Shown here: positions 1 through 8,066 of the stretch, one piece after another
How the letters are laid out: each line of letters begins with the position of its first letter
How positions within the stretch are numbered: position 1 is the stretch's first letter
Assembly (NCBI RefSeq): GCF_900312975.1
Contig: NZ_LT990039.1
Span: 248,001-312,000 of the forward strand
Source of the DNA: Massilistercora timonensis
Lineage (GTDB): Bacteria > Bacillota > Clostridia > Lachnospirales > Lachnospiraceae
Direction of reading: 5' to 3'
DNA length: 64,000 nucleotides
Position numbers and translations under genes: made by a program
The notes under the pieces: generated by a model
The model's database searches: none
Told to the model about the DNA's origin: nothing
The model's input: the letters and a program-made list of their open reading frames with translations, nothing else

Positions 1-519
1 GTCTGTCCCGAAGGTCTTCTTCATCTTCTCCACCGTGACTTTCCCCATCTTGCCCACAGTGCCCCGCCATCCGGAGTGGCTGAGTCCGATGGCTTTGTGC
101 ACCGGGTCTACGAAATACAGGGGCACGCAGTCTGCGTAGAAGGTAACCAGGCAAAGACCCGGCACATTGGTAACCATACCGTCGGTCTCCATAAACCGGG
201 TGCCCCGGTCCGCCTCTCTTACTACCGCCACATTGGTAGTGTGGGTCTGATGGGTGTAGGTCAGGTCGCCTACCCGCACTCCTAAGGCTCTGGCCATCCG
301 CCGCTTATTCTCCTCCACTGCCTCCGGGTCGTCCCCCCGGGTACCGCTTAAGTTCATGGTGGCCCAGGGCCCCTTGCTCACCCCTCCCAGCCGGGTGGAG
401 AAAGCATGGGTCACGATCCCCGTCTCCTCCAGAAGGGGATACACCAGATAGGGAACCCCATAGGTCTCCCGCTCTTCCAGTATGGTTTCCTGATTCTTGT
501 AGATCAATCCAAGACTCAT
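1..519 (-). CDS. pgeF: PgeF/YfiH-family peptidoglycan editing protein (multicopper laccase-like), 3' end cut off
   Basis: The start is the ATG at 519, with an AAAGGAA-type ribosome site just upstream. The frame stays open to the window edge, so 173 codons are seen and the C-terminus is missing. The family signatures are visible: ADCVPLY and HSGWRGT, which carry the Cys and His metal ligands of the YlmD/YfiH fold. Family members act as purine nucleoside phosphorylase or adenosine deaminase, and some edit peptidoglycan precursors. Which activity applies here cannot be told. It follows yraN on the same strand after about 45 bp and is probably the distal gene of the SRP/ribosome operon. Confidence 0.85.
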   Translation of the reverse strand, partial: MSLGLIYKNQETILEERETYGVPYLVYPLLEETGIVTHAFSTRLGGVSKGPWATMNLSGTRGDDPEAVEENKRRMARALGVRVGDLTYTHQTHTTNVAVVREADRGTRFMETDGMVTNVPGLCLVTFYADCVPLYFVDPVHKAIGLSHSGWRGTVGKMGKVTVEKMKKTFGTD

Positions 520-566
520 GGGTATATTCCTTTCTTTTTTCATTTCCTGATTCTTATCTTCCGGTA

Positions 567-929
567 TCAGGGCCGGTAATCGAAGGCGTTCCGATACCAG
601 CAGACAGAGCCTTCTTCCCCGTCCACAGCGATCACATCGAATCTGCAGGGGGCTTCCAGGGTTCCCCTCTCGGCAAGATACCAGAGGGCGCTCCCGGAGA
701 TCCGCTTTTGCTTTCTTTCATCCACTGCCTCCGCCGGATGGCCGCAGCCATCCCCTTTCCGGTACTTTACCTCCAGGAACACATAGGTTTCTTTCTCCCG
801 GGCGATCAGGTCGATCTCGCCTTTTTTGCAGCGGTAATTGCGCTCCAGGATCTGAAGGCCCTTTCCCTCCAGCCAGGCGGCGGCTTGTGCCTCCTTTCGG
901 GCGCCTTTCTTCCGATTGTTTTCCTTCAT
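567..929 (-). CDS. yraN: YraN (UPF0102) family endonuclease-like protein
   Basis: A 120-residue protein with the YraN pattern: a GARKEAQAAAWLEGKG start helix, then the nuclease-like core KKGEIDLIA and VFLEVKYRK, equivalent to the PD-(D/E)XK-like residues Glu-Asp-Glu-x-Lys. The biological role is unsettled. A TTG at 983 would add 18 residues and overlap the end of rnhB by 8 bp. I prefer the ATG at 929 because it gives the usual family length and N-terminus, although its ribosome site is weak. In Firmicutes yraN often follows rnhB, as here. Confidence 0.85.
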   Translation of the reverse strand: MKENNRKKGARKEAQAAAWLEGKGLQILERNYRCKKGEIDLIAREKETYVFLEVKYRKGDGCGHPAEAVDERKQKRISGSALWYLAERGTLEAPCRFDVIAVDGEEGSVCWYRNAFDYRP

Positions 930-975
930 ATATAAATGTGCCGATCCCTTCCGGCCAAGATCACATTTCCCCGGA

Positions 976-1635
976 TCAGACAAAGTTCCCGATAAAGCTG
1001 CGGCGGTGGATAGGGGTCGGCCCCAGCTCCTTTAACGCCGCAATATGTTCCCGGGTCCCGTATCCCTTATGTTTCCCGAATCCATAGCCGGGAAGCACCT
1101 CATCGTAAGCCTCCATCAGACGGTCCCTGGTGACTTTGGCCACAATGCTGGCTGCCGCGATGGAGATACTTTTGGCATCCCCTTTTACAATGGGCACCTG
1201 GGGGATCTCCACCTGGGGGATGGTTACCGCGTCATTTAGAAGAAGATCCGGGCTCATGCCAAGATCCGCAATGGCTGCCCGCATGGCCTCGTAGGTGGCC
1301 TGAAGGATATTGATCTCATCGATCCTTGCAGGGGACGCCATGCCGATCCCTACTGCCACCGCCTTCTCCAGGATCTCCTCATAAAGGGCCTCCCGCTTCT
1401 TCGCCGACAGCTTCTTGGAATCGTTAAGATAGAAGATGGTCTCATCTTTGGGCAGGATCACCGCTCCTGCCACCACCGGCCCTGCTAAGGGGCCCCGGCC
1501 CACCTCGTCAATGCCGCAGATCAGGCCCCGCTCTTCATATTCCCGCTCATAGACGCTCATGGCCTCCAGCCGGCTAAGCTCCTGCTCCAGCTTCTCCTGC
1601 TGCCGCTTCTTCCTCTCTTCTTCCCGCTTATTCAT
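976..1635 (-). CDS. rnhB: Ribonuclease HII
   Basis: Type 2 RNase H, which removes misincorporated ribonucleotides and cleaves RNA in RNA:DNA hybrids. The signature GIDEVGRGPLAGPVVAGAV carries the first catalytic Asp-Glu pair; further acidic sites follow in LLNDAV. An arginine/lysine/glutamate-rich N-terminal helix precedes the domain. The ATG at 1635 has GGGAG about 9 bp upstream and gives 219 residues; a TTG at 1659 would add 8. The start overlaps the lepB stop, so the two are probably translationally coupled. Confidence 0.95.
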   Translation of the reverse strand: MNKREEERKKRQQEKLEQELSRLEAMSVYEREYEERGLICGIDEVGRGPLAGPVVAGAVILPKDETIFYLNDSKKLSAKKREALYEEILEKAVAVGIGMASPARIDEINILQATYEAMRAAIADLGMSPDLLLNDAVTIPQVEIPQVPIVKGDAKSISIAAASIVAKVTRDRLMEAYDEVLPGYGFGKHKGYGTREHIAALKELGPTPIHRRSFIGNFV

Positions 1636-2191
1636 GTCGGATAACTCCCATCTTGTCAAAGGGATAGATCCGCACCCAGGCTTTCCCGATCAGTTCCTCC
1701 CGGTGCAGCACTCCTACGCTTGGGTCCCGGCTGTCGGAACTGTGGTTCCGGTTATCCCCCAACACGAAATATTCATCCGGTCCCAAAGTGATGGGATCCG
1801 CCGCCTCCCCGGCGCCTGTCATGGGCTCCAGCCCGTAGATGTCGCTCTCAAGGAGCTCCCCGTTGATGTACACCGCTCCGCCGGATACCTGCACCGTCTC
1901 TCCCGGCAGGCCGATGATCCGCTTGATATAGTAGGTATTGGCCTCATACCGGTAGGGAAATACGATGATGTCATACCGCCTGGGATCCTGGAACCGATAA
2001 GAGATCTTATCCACGATCAGATTGTCCCCGTCGCTTAAGGTGGTCTCCATGGAGGAGCCGCTCACCCGGGTCCGCTGGCCCACGTAAGTGATGATCAGGT
2101 AGGTAAGCCCTACGATGATCAGTATGTATACGATCCAGCCCAGAAGCTCTCTTAATACGCCCCCGGACTTCTTCTTCCTGCGTCTTGTCAT
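1628..2191 (-). CDS. lepB: Signal peptidase I (first copy)
   Basis: A 187-residue membrane-anchored type I signal peptidase that removes signal peptides on the outer face of the membrane. It has a short basic N-terminus, one transmembrane segment (about residues 17-38), the nucleophile Ser in SGSSMETTL, the general-base Lys in YYIKRIIGLPGE and the conserved GDNRNHSSDSR box. It is one of two lepB genes flanking rbgA. The sequences differ clearly, so this is an old duplication or two separate types. Confidence 0.95.
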   Translation of the reverse strand: MTRRRKKKSGGVLRELLGWIVYILIIVGLTYLIITYVGQRTRVSGSSMETTLSDGDNLIVDKISYRFQDPRRYDIIVFPYRYEANTYYIKRIIGLPGETVQVSGGAVYINGELLESDIYGLEPMTGAGEAADPITLGPDEYFVLGDNRNHSSDSRDPSVGVLHREELIGKAWVRIYPFDKMGVIRHE

Positions 2192-2239
2192 ACGCTGTCT
2201 GTCCCCTTCCTGTGTCTTCCTTCTCTTTTCCCGATTCTA

Positions 2240-3103
2240 TCACATTTCTTCCGGATATTCCAGGGTGATGCGCCCCAGGCGCCCGCCCCGGAAGTCATCC
2301 AGCACAAGCCTTGCCGCCTTCTCAAGATCCAGCTCCCCGCCTCTTCCCAGGCACTGCCGGTTGCGGGCGATGACCGTAAGGATCTCCACCGGGGAGGCAG
2401 CCTCCTGCAAGGGTTCTTCCCCGGAGCTGTATTTCTCTTCCAAGATCCCCGGATAGTGGGCGATCAGAAACCGGATCAGCTCCAGCGCCAGCTCCTCCTG
2501 GTTGAGAAGCTCGTCCTTGATGGAGCCGATAAAGGCCAGCTGCTGCCCCACCTTCTGATCTTCGAACTTGGGCCAGAGGATCCCCGGGGTGTCCAGAAGC
2601 TCCACCTGCTTATTGAGGCGGATCCACTGCTTGCCCTTGGTGACCCCCGGCTTGTTGCCGGTCTTGGCGCAGGCTTTCCCCGCCAGGGTGTTGATGAAGG
2701 TGGATTTGCCCACGTTGGGGATCCCCACCACCATGGCCCGCACCGGACGGTTCAGGATCCCCCGGCGGCGGTCCCGCTCCATCTTCTCCTTACAGGCCTC
2801 CTGGATCACCGCCTGGATGGATTTCAGTCCACCCCCCTTCCGGGAGTTTACCTTCACCGCCCTGGCGCCCTGCTTCTGGAAATACTCCACCCATGCGTCG
2901 GTGGCTGTTTCTTCCGCCAGGTCCGCCTTGTTGAGGAGGATGAGCCGGGATTTATTTCTCCCCAGCTCATGGATGTCCGGGTTCCTGCTGCTCATGGGGA
3001 CTCTTGCGTCCACAAGCTCAATGATCAGGTCCACCAGTTTCAGATTTTCCTCCATCATCCGCCGGGCTTTCGTCATATGTCCCGGATACCATTGAAAATG
3101 CAT
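2240..3103 (-). CDS. rbgA: Ribosome biogenesis GTPase RbgA (YlqF)
   Basis: A circularly permuted GTPase needed for late 50S subunit assembly in Firmicutes. Motif order is the diagnostic sign: NKADL (G4) comes before GIPNVGKST (G1, Walker A), followed by the G2 region and DTPG (G3). The protein has 287 residues, the usual size. The start follows AAAGGAGCAGCAGT. It sits between the two signal peptidase genes, in the conserved place downstream of trmD-rplS. Confidence 0.95.
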   Translation of the reverse strand: MHFQWYPGHMTKARRMMEENLKLVDLIIELVDARVPMSSRNPDIHELGRNKSRLILLNKADLAEETATDAWVEYFQKQGARAVKVNSRKGGGLKSIQAVIQEACKEKMERDRRRGILNRPVRAMVVGIPNVGKSTFINTLAGKACAKTGNKPGVTKGKQWIRLNKQVELLDTPGILWPKFEDQKVGQQLAFIGSIKDELLNQEELALELIRFLIAHYPGILEEKYSSGEEPLQEAASPVEILTVIARNRQCLGRGGELDLEKAARLVLDDFRGGRLGRITLEYPEEM

Positions 3104-3121
3104 ACTGCTGCTCCTTTATAT

Positions 3122-3754
3122 CTAAATGAAACCGAAATTCTTCCAGGGGGAAGTGATGAACCAGGCTTTTCCGTAAATATAATCCCGCTTTGCATTTCCC
3201 ACGTCCGCGTTCCGGCTGTCCTCACTGTTCTCTCTGTCGTCCCCCAGCACGAAGTATTCGTCTGAGGCAAGTTCCATGGGCTCTGACAACAGACCCACAT
3301 CGTCGATGTCGGTGGTGTCGTAGTCTTCCTCCAGCTTCTCCCCGTTGATGTAGACCCGGTTCTCCAGGATCTCCACCGTCTCTCCCGGGAGGCCGACGAT
3401 CCGCTTGATATAGTAGTGGCTGTTTTCATTTCCCCTGGGGCGGAATACGATGATGTCCCCCCGCTTGGGCGTGGTGGCGTTGTAAACGATCCGGTTGACC
3501 AGCACCACGTCTCCATTTTCCAACACCGGCTTCATGGAGTCTCCCACTGTGCTCACCCGCTGGCCGAAATACCACACCGCCACGAAGGCGAAGAGGCAGA
3601 CCAGGGCGATCTTGAAGATCCAGGCCCCCACCGCCGGCAGATAAGCCAGATTGATCTTCCATCTCCTGGGATGGTTCCGCCGCCGCATCCGTTTTGCCTG
3701 CTGCCGCCGCCTGGCCCGCTGATGGGCCTGATAGACGTTCTTTTTCCTTCTCAT
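3122..3754 (-). CDS. lepB: Signal peptidase I (second copy)
   Basis: A 210-residue type I signal peptidase. It starts with an unusually basic cytoplasmic tail of about 35 residues (MRRKKNVYQAHQRARRRQQ), then one transmembrane segment, the catalytic Ser in GDSMKPVL, the Lys in YYIKRIVGLPGE and GDDRENSEDSR. The arginine-rich tail is absent from the other copy. It lies downstream of the rplS terminator, so it may be read at a lower level or by read-through. Confidence 0.95.
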   Translation of the reverse strand: MRRKKNVYQAHQRARRRQQAKRMRRRNHPRRWKINLAYLPAVGAWIFKIALVCLFAFVAVWYFGQRVSTVGDSMKPVLENGDVVLVNRIVYNATTPKRGDIIVFRPRGNENSHYYIKRIVGLPGETVEILENRVYINGEKLEEDYDTTDIDDVGLLSEPMELASDEYFVLGDDRENSEDSRNADVGNAKRDYIYGKAWFITSPWKNFGFI

Positions 3755-3769
3755 GTATGTCCTCTTATA

Positions 3770-3804
3770 AAGAAAAGGGCAATCTACACGCTGTAATTGC
3801 CCTT
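3770..3804 (-). terminator. Rho-independent terminator after rplS
   Basis: A perfect 9-bp stem (AAGGGCAAT at 3775-3783 with ATTGCCCTT at 3796-3804) and a 12-nt loop. On the minus strand it is followed by TTTTCTTT. It separates the ribosomal part of the operon from lepB-rbgA. Confidence 0.85.
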
Positions 3805-3818
3805 CTCCTCGTTTCCTC

Positions 3819-4166
3819 TTATTTTACTAATTCTTTTACCTTCGCTCTCTTACCTACGCGGTCTCTTAAGTAGTTCAGTTTCGCTCTTCTTACTTTACCT
3901 CTTCTGACTACCTCAACCTTCTCTACGTTGGGAGAGTGCAGCGGCCAGGTCTTCTCAACCCCGATGCCGTTGGAGTTCTTTCTTACGGTAAATGTAGTTC
4001 TGGAACCGCCGCCCTGCTTCTTAAGGACTGTTCCTTCGAAAACCTGGATTCTCTCACGGTTTCCTTCTTTGATCTTACCATACACCTTAACGGTATCGCC
4101 AACGCGAAACTCCGGCGCGTTCTCTTTCAGCTGTTCTGCTTCCAGATTCTTGATGATTTCGTTCAT
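3819..4166 (-). CDS. rplS: 50S ribosomal protein L19
   Basis: A 115-residue L19 of the large subunit, lying near the 30S interface. It contains the typical [22 protein letters not shown] and [16 protein letters not shown] blocks. The start is the ATG at 4166, preceded by AAGGAGG; a longer open frame upstream adds only unlikely sequence. About 120 bp of untranslated DNA separate it from trmD. Firmicutes often carry an L19 leader RNA there, but I cannot confirm one by eye. Confidence 0.97.
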   Translation of the reverse strand: MNEIIKNLEAEQLKENAPEFRVGDTVKVYGKIKEGNRERIQVFEGTVLKKQGGGSRTTFTVRKNSNGIGVEKTWPLHSPNVEKVEVVRRGKVRRAKLNYLRDRVGKRAKVKELVK

Positions 4167-4285
4167 AATGTGTGACCTCCTTGATTGATCAGACGTTCTT
4201 AATACCATACGTACCAGAGGACCATCCATATTTCTTCACAACACGCTATATTTTAGCACACCCATCCGGGAAATGCAAGGAAAAT

Positions 4286-5029
4286 TTACGCTTTCCCGGT
4301 TTCTTCAAGGATCTTGCGGGCAAGCGTTCTCTCTTCTTCTGTAAGATCTGCCCGGGCAAGAAGATCCGGCCGGTTTTTTGCCGTTCGGATGACGGACTCC
4401 CGCCGCCGCCATTTCTCAATATTGGCGTGATGTCCCGAAAGCAGCACTTCCGGCACCTGCTTGCCGTGCCACACCTCCGGCCTGGAATACTGAGGGTATT
4501 CCAGGAGGTTGTCCTGGAAACTCTCGAACTCTGCGGACACGTCGTTATGGAGCACCCCGGGCACCAGCCGGGAGATGGCGTCCACCATAATCATGGCCGG
4601 CAGTTCGCCGCCGGTGAGCACGTAATCGCCGATGGACACATAATCCGTGACGATCTCTTCCAGCACCCGCTCGTCGATGCCCTCATAATGGCCGCACAGG
4701 AAGACCAGTTCTTCTTCCTCTGCCAGTTCTTGGGCCATTTTCTGATGGAAGGTCTCCCCCTGGGGAGAGAGATATACCACCCGGGGCCGTTTCCCGATCC
4801 GTTCTTCCAGGGCGTGGTAGCACTGGTACACCGGCTCGGCCTGCATCAGCATCCCGGCGCCGCCCCCGTAAGGGTAATCGTCCACACTGTTGTGCTTGTT
4901 GAAGGCGTAGTCCCGGATATTCACCGCCTCTACGGAGAGGAGGCCCTTCTGGATGGCCCGGCCGGTGATGCTGGTATTCAGCCCGTTCATCACCATTTCC
5001 GGAAATAATGTCATAATGTAAAACTGCAT
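4286..5029 (-). CDS. trmD: tRNA (guanine-37-N1)-methyltransferase
   Basis: Makes m1G37 in tRNAs that read CNN codons, which prevents frameshifting. It is a 247-residue SPOUT-fold enzyme: N-terminal MTLFPEM, a DDYPYGGGAGM loop, and the trefoil-knot AdoMet site around LTGGELPAMIMVDA. The ATG at 5029 lies 10 nt after AGGAG; the in-frame GTG at 5035 is too close to that ribosome site. It lies in the standard rimM-trmD-rplS order. Confidence 0.97.
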   Translation of the reverse strand: MQFYIMTLFPEMVMNGLNTSITGRAIQKGLLSVEAVNIRDYAFNKHNSVDDYPYGGGAGMLMQAEPVYQCYHALEERIGKRPRVVYLSPQGETFHQKMAQELAEEEELVFLCGHYEGIDERVLEEIVTDYVSIGDYVLTGGELPAMIMVDAISRLVPGVLHNDVSAEFESFQDNLLEYPQYSRPEVWHGKQVPEVLLSGHHANIEKWRRRESVIRTAKNRPDLLARADLTEEERTLARKILEETGKA

Positions 5030-5047
5030 GTTCACCCTGCTCCTTTG

Positions 5048-5554
5048 TTAGATCAGCCCGTCCATGAGACGGATCTTCATCTTTCCCTCCGGGACAGACA
5101 CTTCCCGGATACATTCTTTGATGGCCGGGATCAGCACCTCCCCGTGTTCCGGGCTCTCCACCACGTACACATCATTTGCCCCGGTGGTGATCACATCGGT
5201 AAGCCGCCCGAAGGGCGTCCCGTCCTCTTCTTCCACCGCAAGGCCGATCATGTCCGCGATAAAGTACTCGTCCGTGCCAAGAGGCACCGCGTCCGCCCGC
5301 TCCACCAGAAGGGGACACCTGCGGTAACCCTCCACATCGTTGATGTTGTCGATCCCTTTAAACTTCAGGATCACAAACTGCTTGAAGAAACGGGCCGACT
5401 CCACCTCCAGGGGTCGTTTTTCCTTCCCTGTGTCCAGGAGCACCTTCTTAAGATCCCGGAACCGCCCGGGGTCGTCTGTGGTGGGGAATACCTTTACCTC
5501 TCCCCGGATGCCGTGAGTGGAAGTGATCACTCCCACCTGTAATAACTCTTCCAT
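5048..5554 (-). CDS. rimM: 16S rRNA processing protein RimM
   Basis: A 168-residue 30S maturation factor that binds S19 and the 16S 3' domain. The N-terminal RimM barrel begins with VGVITSTHGIRGEVKV; the C-terminal PRC-like barrel contains EYFIADMIGL and VIPAIKECIREV. The start follows AAGGAGACAGC. It lies 18 bp upstream of trmD in the same direction. Confidence 0.96.
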   Translation of the reverse strand: MEELLQVGVITSTHGIRGEVKVFPTTDDPGRFRDLKKVLLDTGKEKRPLEVESARFFKQFVILKFKGIDNINDVEGYRRCPLLVERADAVPLGTDEYFIADMIGLAVEEEDGTPFGRLTDVITTGANDVYVVESPEHGEVLIPAIKECIREVSVPEGKMKIRLMDGLI

Positions 5555-5630
5555 GCTGTCTCCTTATATAAAATTCGGGACAGGTCCGAATGTCTCCGGT
5601 CCCATCCCGCCGTGAAGGGAAGCCCCTTCC

Positions 5631-5861
5631 TTAGTCCATAATATCTACGATCACTTTCTTGTCTTCTTTGGCTGCCGCTGCTTTGACCACCGCGCGGATC
5701 GCTTTCGCGATGCGCCCCTGCTTGCCGATAACCTTTCCCATATCGGAATCCGCCACCCGAAGCTCCAGGACTGTGGCCTTCTTCTCTTCCCGCTCCGTCA
5801 CTACGACGCTGTCGGGATCGTCAACCAAAGATTTGGCGATCACTTCAACCAGTTCTTTCAT
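5631..5861 (-). CDS. khpA: KH-domain RNA-binding protein KhpA (YlqC)
   Basis: A 76-residue single KH domain with the GxxG loop in VIGKQGRIAKAIR. KhpA proteins are small RNA binders that often pair with KhpB/Jag and affect cell division and small-RNA biology in Gram-positive bacteria. The ribosome site GGAGGTGTCTGAATA precedes the ATG. Its position between rpsP and rimM is conserved in Firmicutes. Confidence 0.95.
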   Translation of the reverse strand: MKELVEVIAKSLVDDPDSVVVTEREEKKATVLELRVADSDMGKVIGKQGRIAKAIRAVVKAAAAKEDKKVIVDIMD

Positions 5862-5889
5862 TATTCAGACACCTCCAGGACGTTGCGGC

Positions 5890-6135
5890 TTATTTCTCAA
5901 TTCCTGCCGCTTTGAAGATCTTGCTTACTGTCTCTGTCGGCTGCGCGCCTGTGTTCAGCCATTTCTTGGCCTCTTCCTCATTAACGGAAATCGCGCTGGG
6001 CTCACAGTTGGGATCGTAGGTTCCGATCTCGGCGATGAACTTGCCGTCTCTTGGTGATCTGGAATCAGCTACTACGATTCTATAGAAAGGAGCCTTCTTC
6101 TGTCCCATTCTTCTTAATCTGATCTTTACTGCCAT
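5890..6135 (-). CDS. rpsP: 30S ribosomal protein S16
   Basis: An 81-residue S16, an early 30S assembly protein. The typical start [20 protein letters not shown] is followed by [25 protein letters not shown] lies upstream of the ATG. It is transcribed with ffh and khpA. Confidence 0.98.
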   Translation of the reverse strand: MAVKIRLRRMGQKKAPFYRIVVADSRSPRDGKFIAEIGTYDPNCEPSAISVNEEEAKKWLNTGAQPTETVSKIFKAAGIEK

Positions 6136-6211
6136 TTTGTTTCACCTCCGTAAATTTTTCTTGGTTTTATGATATAGAACGCGCGAAAGATCCGCGCGGT
6201 ATATCCATTTG

Positions 6212-7573
6212 CTAGAAGGGCATGCCGAATTTCCTTCGCTTGCCGCCTTTGCCCAACATTTTCATCATCTTCTTCATCTCGGCAAACTGCTTCACCATCC
6301 GGTTGACTTCGCTGATGTCCACCCCGGCGCCTCTGGCGATCCGGTGTTTTCTGGACGGGTTCAGAAGATCCGGGTTCCTGCGCTCCTCTGTGGTCATAGA
6401 GTAGATCATGGCTTCCATCCGTGCCATGCTCCGCTCCGCCTGGGCGGTCTGCTCTTCGCTGATCCCTTTCTTGCCCATGCCGCCCATGGGACCCATGCCG
6501 CCAAGGCCGGGCATCATGCTCATGATGCTGCCAAGGCCGCCCATCTTCTTCATCTGCTGCATGCTCTCCAGGTAGTCCTCGAAGTCGAACTGGGCTTTCT
6601 TGAGCTTCTTGCTCATCTCTTTGGCTTTCTCTTCATCGATCTCGGCTTCTGCCTTCTCGATCAGGGTCAGCACGTCGCCCATACCTAAGATCCGGGAGGC
6701 CATTCGGTCCGGATGGAACTGCTCCAGGTCGGAGAGCTTCTCCCCCATGCCGGCGTAGAGGATGGGCTTGCCGGTCACGGCTTTGACAGACAGGGCCGCA
6801 CCGCCCCGGGTGTCGCCGTCCAGCTTGGTGACGATGACGCCGTCAACCCCTGCCTTCTCGTTGAACTCCTTGGCTACATTTACCGCATCCTGACCGGTCA
6901 TGGCGTCGATCACCAGGATGGTCTGATGGACGGTCACCGCCTCCTTGATCTGGGTCAGCTCCTCCATCATGTCCTCGTCAATGTGGAGCCGTCCGGCGGT
7001 ATCTAAGATAATGATGTTATTTCCATTCTTCTGGGCATGTTCCAGGGCCGCCTTTGCGATGTTGGCAGGCTTGTGGTTCTCTCCCATGGAGAAGACCTCC
7101 ACCCCCTGCTTCTCCCCGTTCACCTGCAGCTGCTTGATGGCTGCCGGACGGTAGACGTCACAGGCTACCAGAAGGGGCTTCTTGCCCTTCAGCTTGAACT
7201 TGCCCGCAAGCTTGGCCGCTGTGGTGGTCTTACCGGCTCCCTGAAGGCCTGCCATCAGGATCACCGTGGGGGAATTCCCCGGCTGCAGCTGGATCTCCGT
7301 GGTCTCGGAGCCCATCAGCTTCACCAGCTCCTCGTTGACGATCTTCACCACCATCTGGCCCGGGTTCAGGCCGTTCATCACGTCCTGGCCGATGGCCCGC
7401 TCCTGGACATTCTTAATAAAGTCCTTGACCACCTTGAAGTTTACGTCCGCCGCCAGAAGGGCTCTTTTAATCTCCTTCATGGCCTCTTTCACGTCGTCCT
7501 CGGTGAGCCGTCCCTTGCCCCGCAGGTTCTTGAATATATTCTGAAGTTTTTCTGTCAGACTGTCAAATGCCAT
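6212..7573 (-). CDS. ffh: Signal recognition particle protein Ffh (SRP54)
   Basis: A 453-residue GTPase that binds signal peptides and 4.5S/SRP RNA and delivers ribosomes to FtsY. An N helical domain is followed by the G domain with GLQGAGKTTTAAKLA (Walker A), DTAGR and TKLDGDTRGGAAL. The C-terminal M domain is rich in Met and Gly (MMPGLGGMGPMGGMG). The start follows AGGAGTTAAGGA. It pairs with ylxM immediately upstream. Confidence 0.98.
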   Translation of the reverse strand: MAFDSLTEKLQNIFKNLRGKGRLTEDDVKEAMKEIKRALLAADVNFKVVKDFIKNVQERAIGQDVMNGLNPGQMVVKIVNEELVKLMGSETTEIQLQPGNSPTVILMAGLQGAGKTTTAAKLAGKFKLKGKKPLLVACDVYRPAAIKQLQVNGEKQGVEVFSMGENHKPANIAKAALEHAQKNGNNIIILDTAGRLHIDEDMMEELTQIKEAVTVHQTILVIDAMTGQDAVNVAKEFNEKAGVDGVIVTKLDGDTRGGAALSVKAVTGKPILYAGMGEKLSDLEQFHPDRMASRILGMGDVLTLIEKAEAEIDEEKAKEMSKKLKKAQFDFEDYLESMQQMKKMGGLGSIMSMMPGLGGMGPMGGMGKKGISEEQTAQAERSMARMEAMIYSMTTEERRNPDLLNPSRKHRIARGAGVDISEVNRMVKQFAEMKKMMKMLGKGGKRRKFGMPF

Positions 7574-7595
7574 TCCTTAACTCCTGCTCCATCTT

Positions 7596-7940
7596 CTACA
7601 GATCCTCAATAATCTCTCCGGAGATCCTCCGGATCTCCCCAAGCGCCTCCCGGTCCCCGTCGCTCTCGTACCGGTCCAGAAGGTCGTCAATCTGCTTCAC
7701 CTTGTCCTTCACCGCCAGGAACCGCTCCACCAGGTGGAGCTTCTCCTCATATCCGCCAAGTGTCTGAGAACAGCGGCGGATCAGGTCGTGCACACCCTGC
7801 CGGCTGACGCCCGTCTCCCTGCCGATCTCCGCCGGAGACAAGTCGTCCAGAAGAAACTGCCCGTAGATCTCCTTCTGGTGATCCGTCAGCAGCTCCCCAT
7901 AGAAATCAAAAAGCAACGCCTGCTTAAGAATCTCATTCAT
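7596..7940 (-). CDS. ylxM: YlxM/UPF0122 helix-turn-helix protein
   Basis: A 114-residue sigma-70 region 4-like helix-turn-helix protein (LSPAEIGRETGVSRQGVHDLIRRC) with a charged helical C-terminus. YlxM is linked to SRP function and almost always precedes ffh in Firmicutes. The ATG at 7940 is chosen over the in-frame GTG at 7949 because GGTGAT lies at a suitable distance. It is the first gene of the operon. The predicted transcript leaves a leader of only about 10 nt. Confidence 0.93.
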   Translation of the reverse strand: MNEILKQALLFDFYGELLTDHQKEIYGQFLLDDLSPAEIGRETGVSRQGVHDLIRRCSQTLGGYEEKLHLVERFLAVKDKVKQIDDLLDRYESDGDREALGEIRRISGEIIEDL

Positions 7941-7957
7941 TCTTATCACCGTGGAGT

Positions 7958-7986
7958 ATGATACACGAAAAGGGCAGACGTGTCAA
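7958..7986 (-). promoter_or_regulatory. Sigma-A promoter of the ylxM-ffh operon
   Basis: On the minus strand, TTGACA (7981-7986) and TATCAT (7958-7963) are separated by exactly 17 bp. The -35 lies in a 7-bp inverted repeat (TGTCAAG at 7981-7987 with CTTGACA at 7996-8002), which could be an operator. It lies directly next to a REP-like element. Confidence 0.85.
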
Positions 7987-8005
7987 GTATTTTTTCTTGA
8001 CACAT

Positions 8006-8066
8006 TCAAAAAGGGACAGGATATTTTCAATCTGGGACGTGGTATTTTTAAAAATACCACGTCCCC
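8006..8066 (+). repeat. REP-like palindromic element, copy A
   Basis: A full unit: AAAAAGGGACAGG, an AT-rich link, then a perfect 32-bp palindrome at 8034-8065 with half-site GGGACGTGGTATTTTT. It lies between the subtilase and ylxM. The subtilase stop codon is the central TAA of the palindrome. Confidence 0.9.

Noticed and set aside
4167-4285. An L19 leader RNA
   Set aside because: The 119-bp gap suits one and the family is known in Firmicutes, but I could not see the defining stems by eye, so I did not annotate it. A covariance-model search would decide.
5064-5327. Small open frames opposite rimM and trmD
   Set aside because: All are antisense to conserved genes and none has a ribosome site or known motif.
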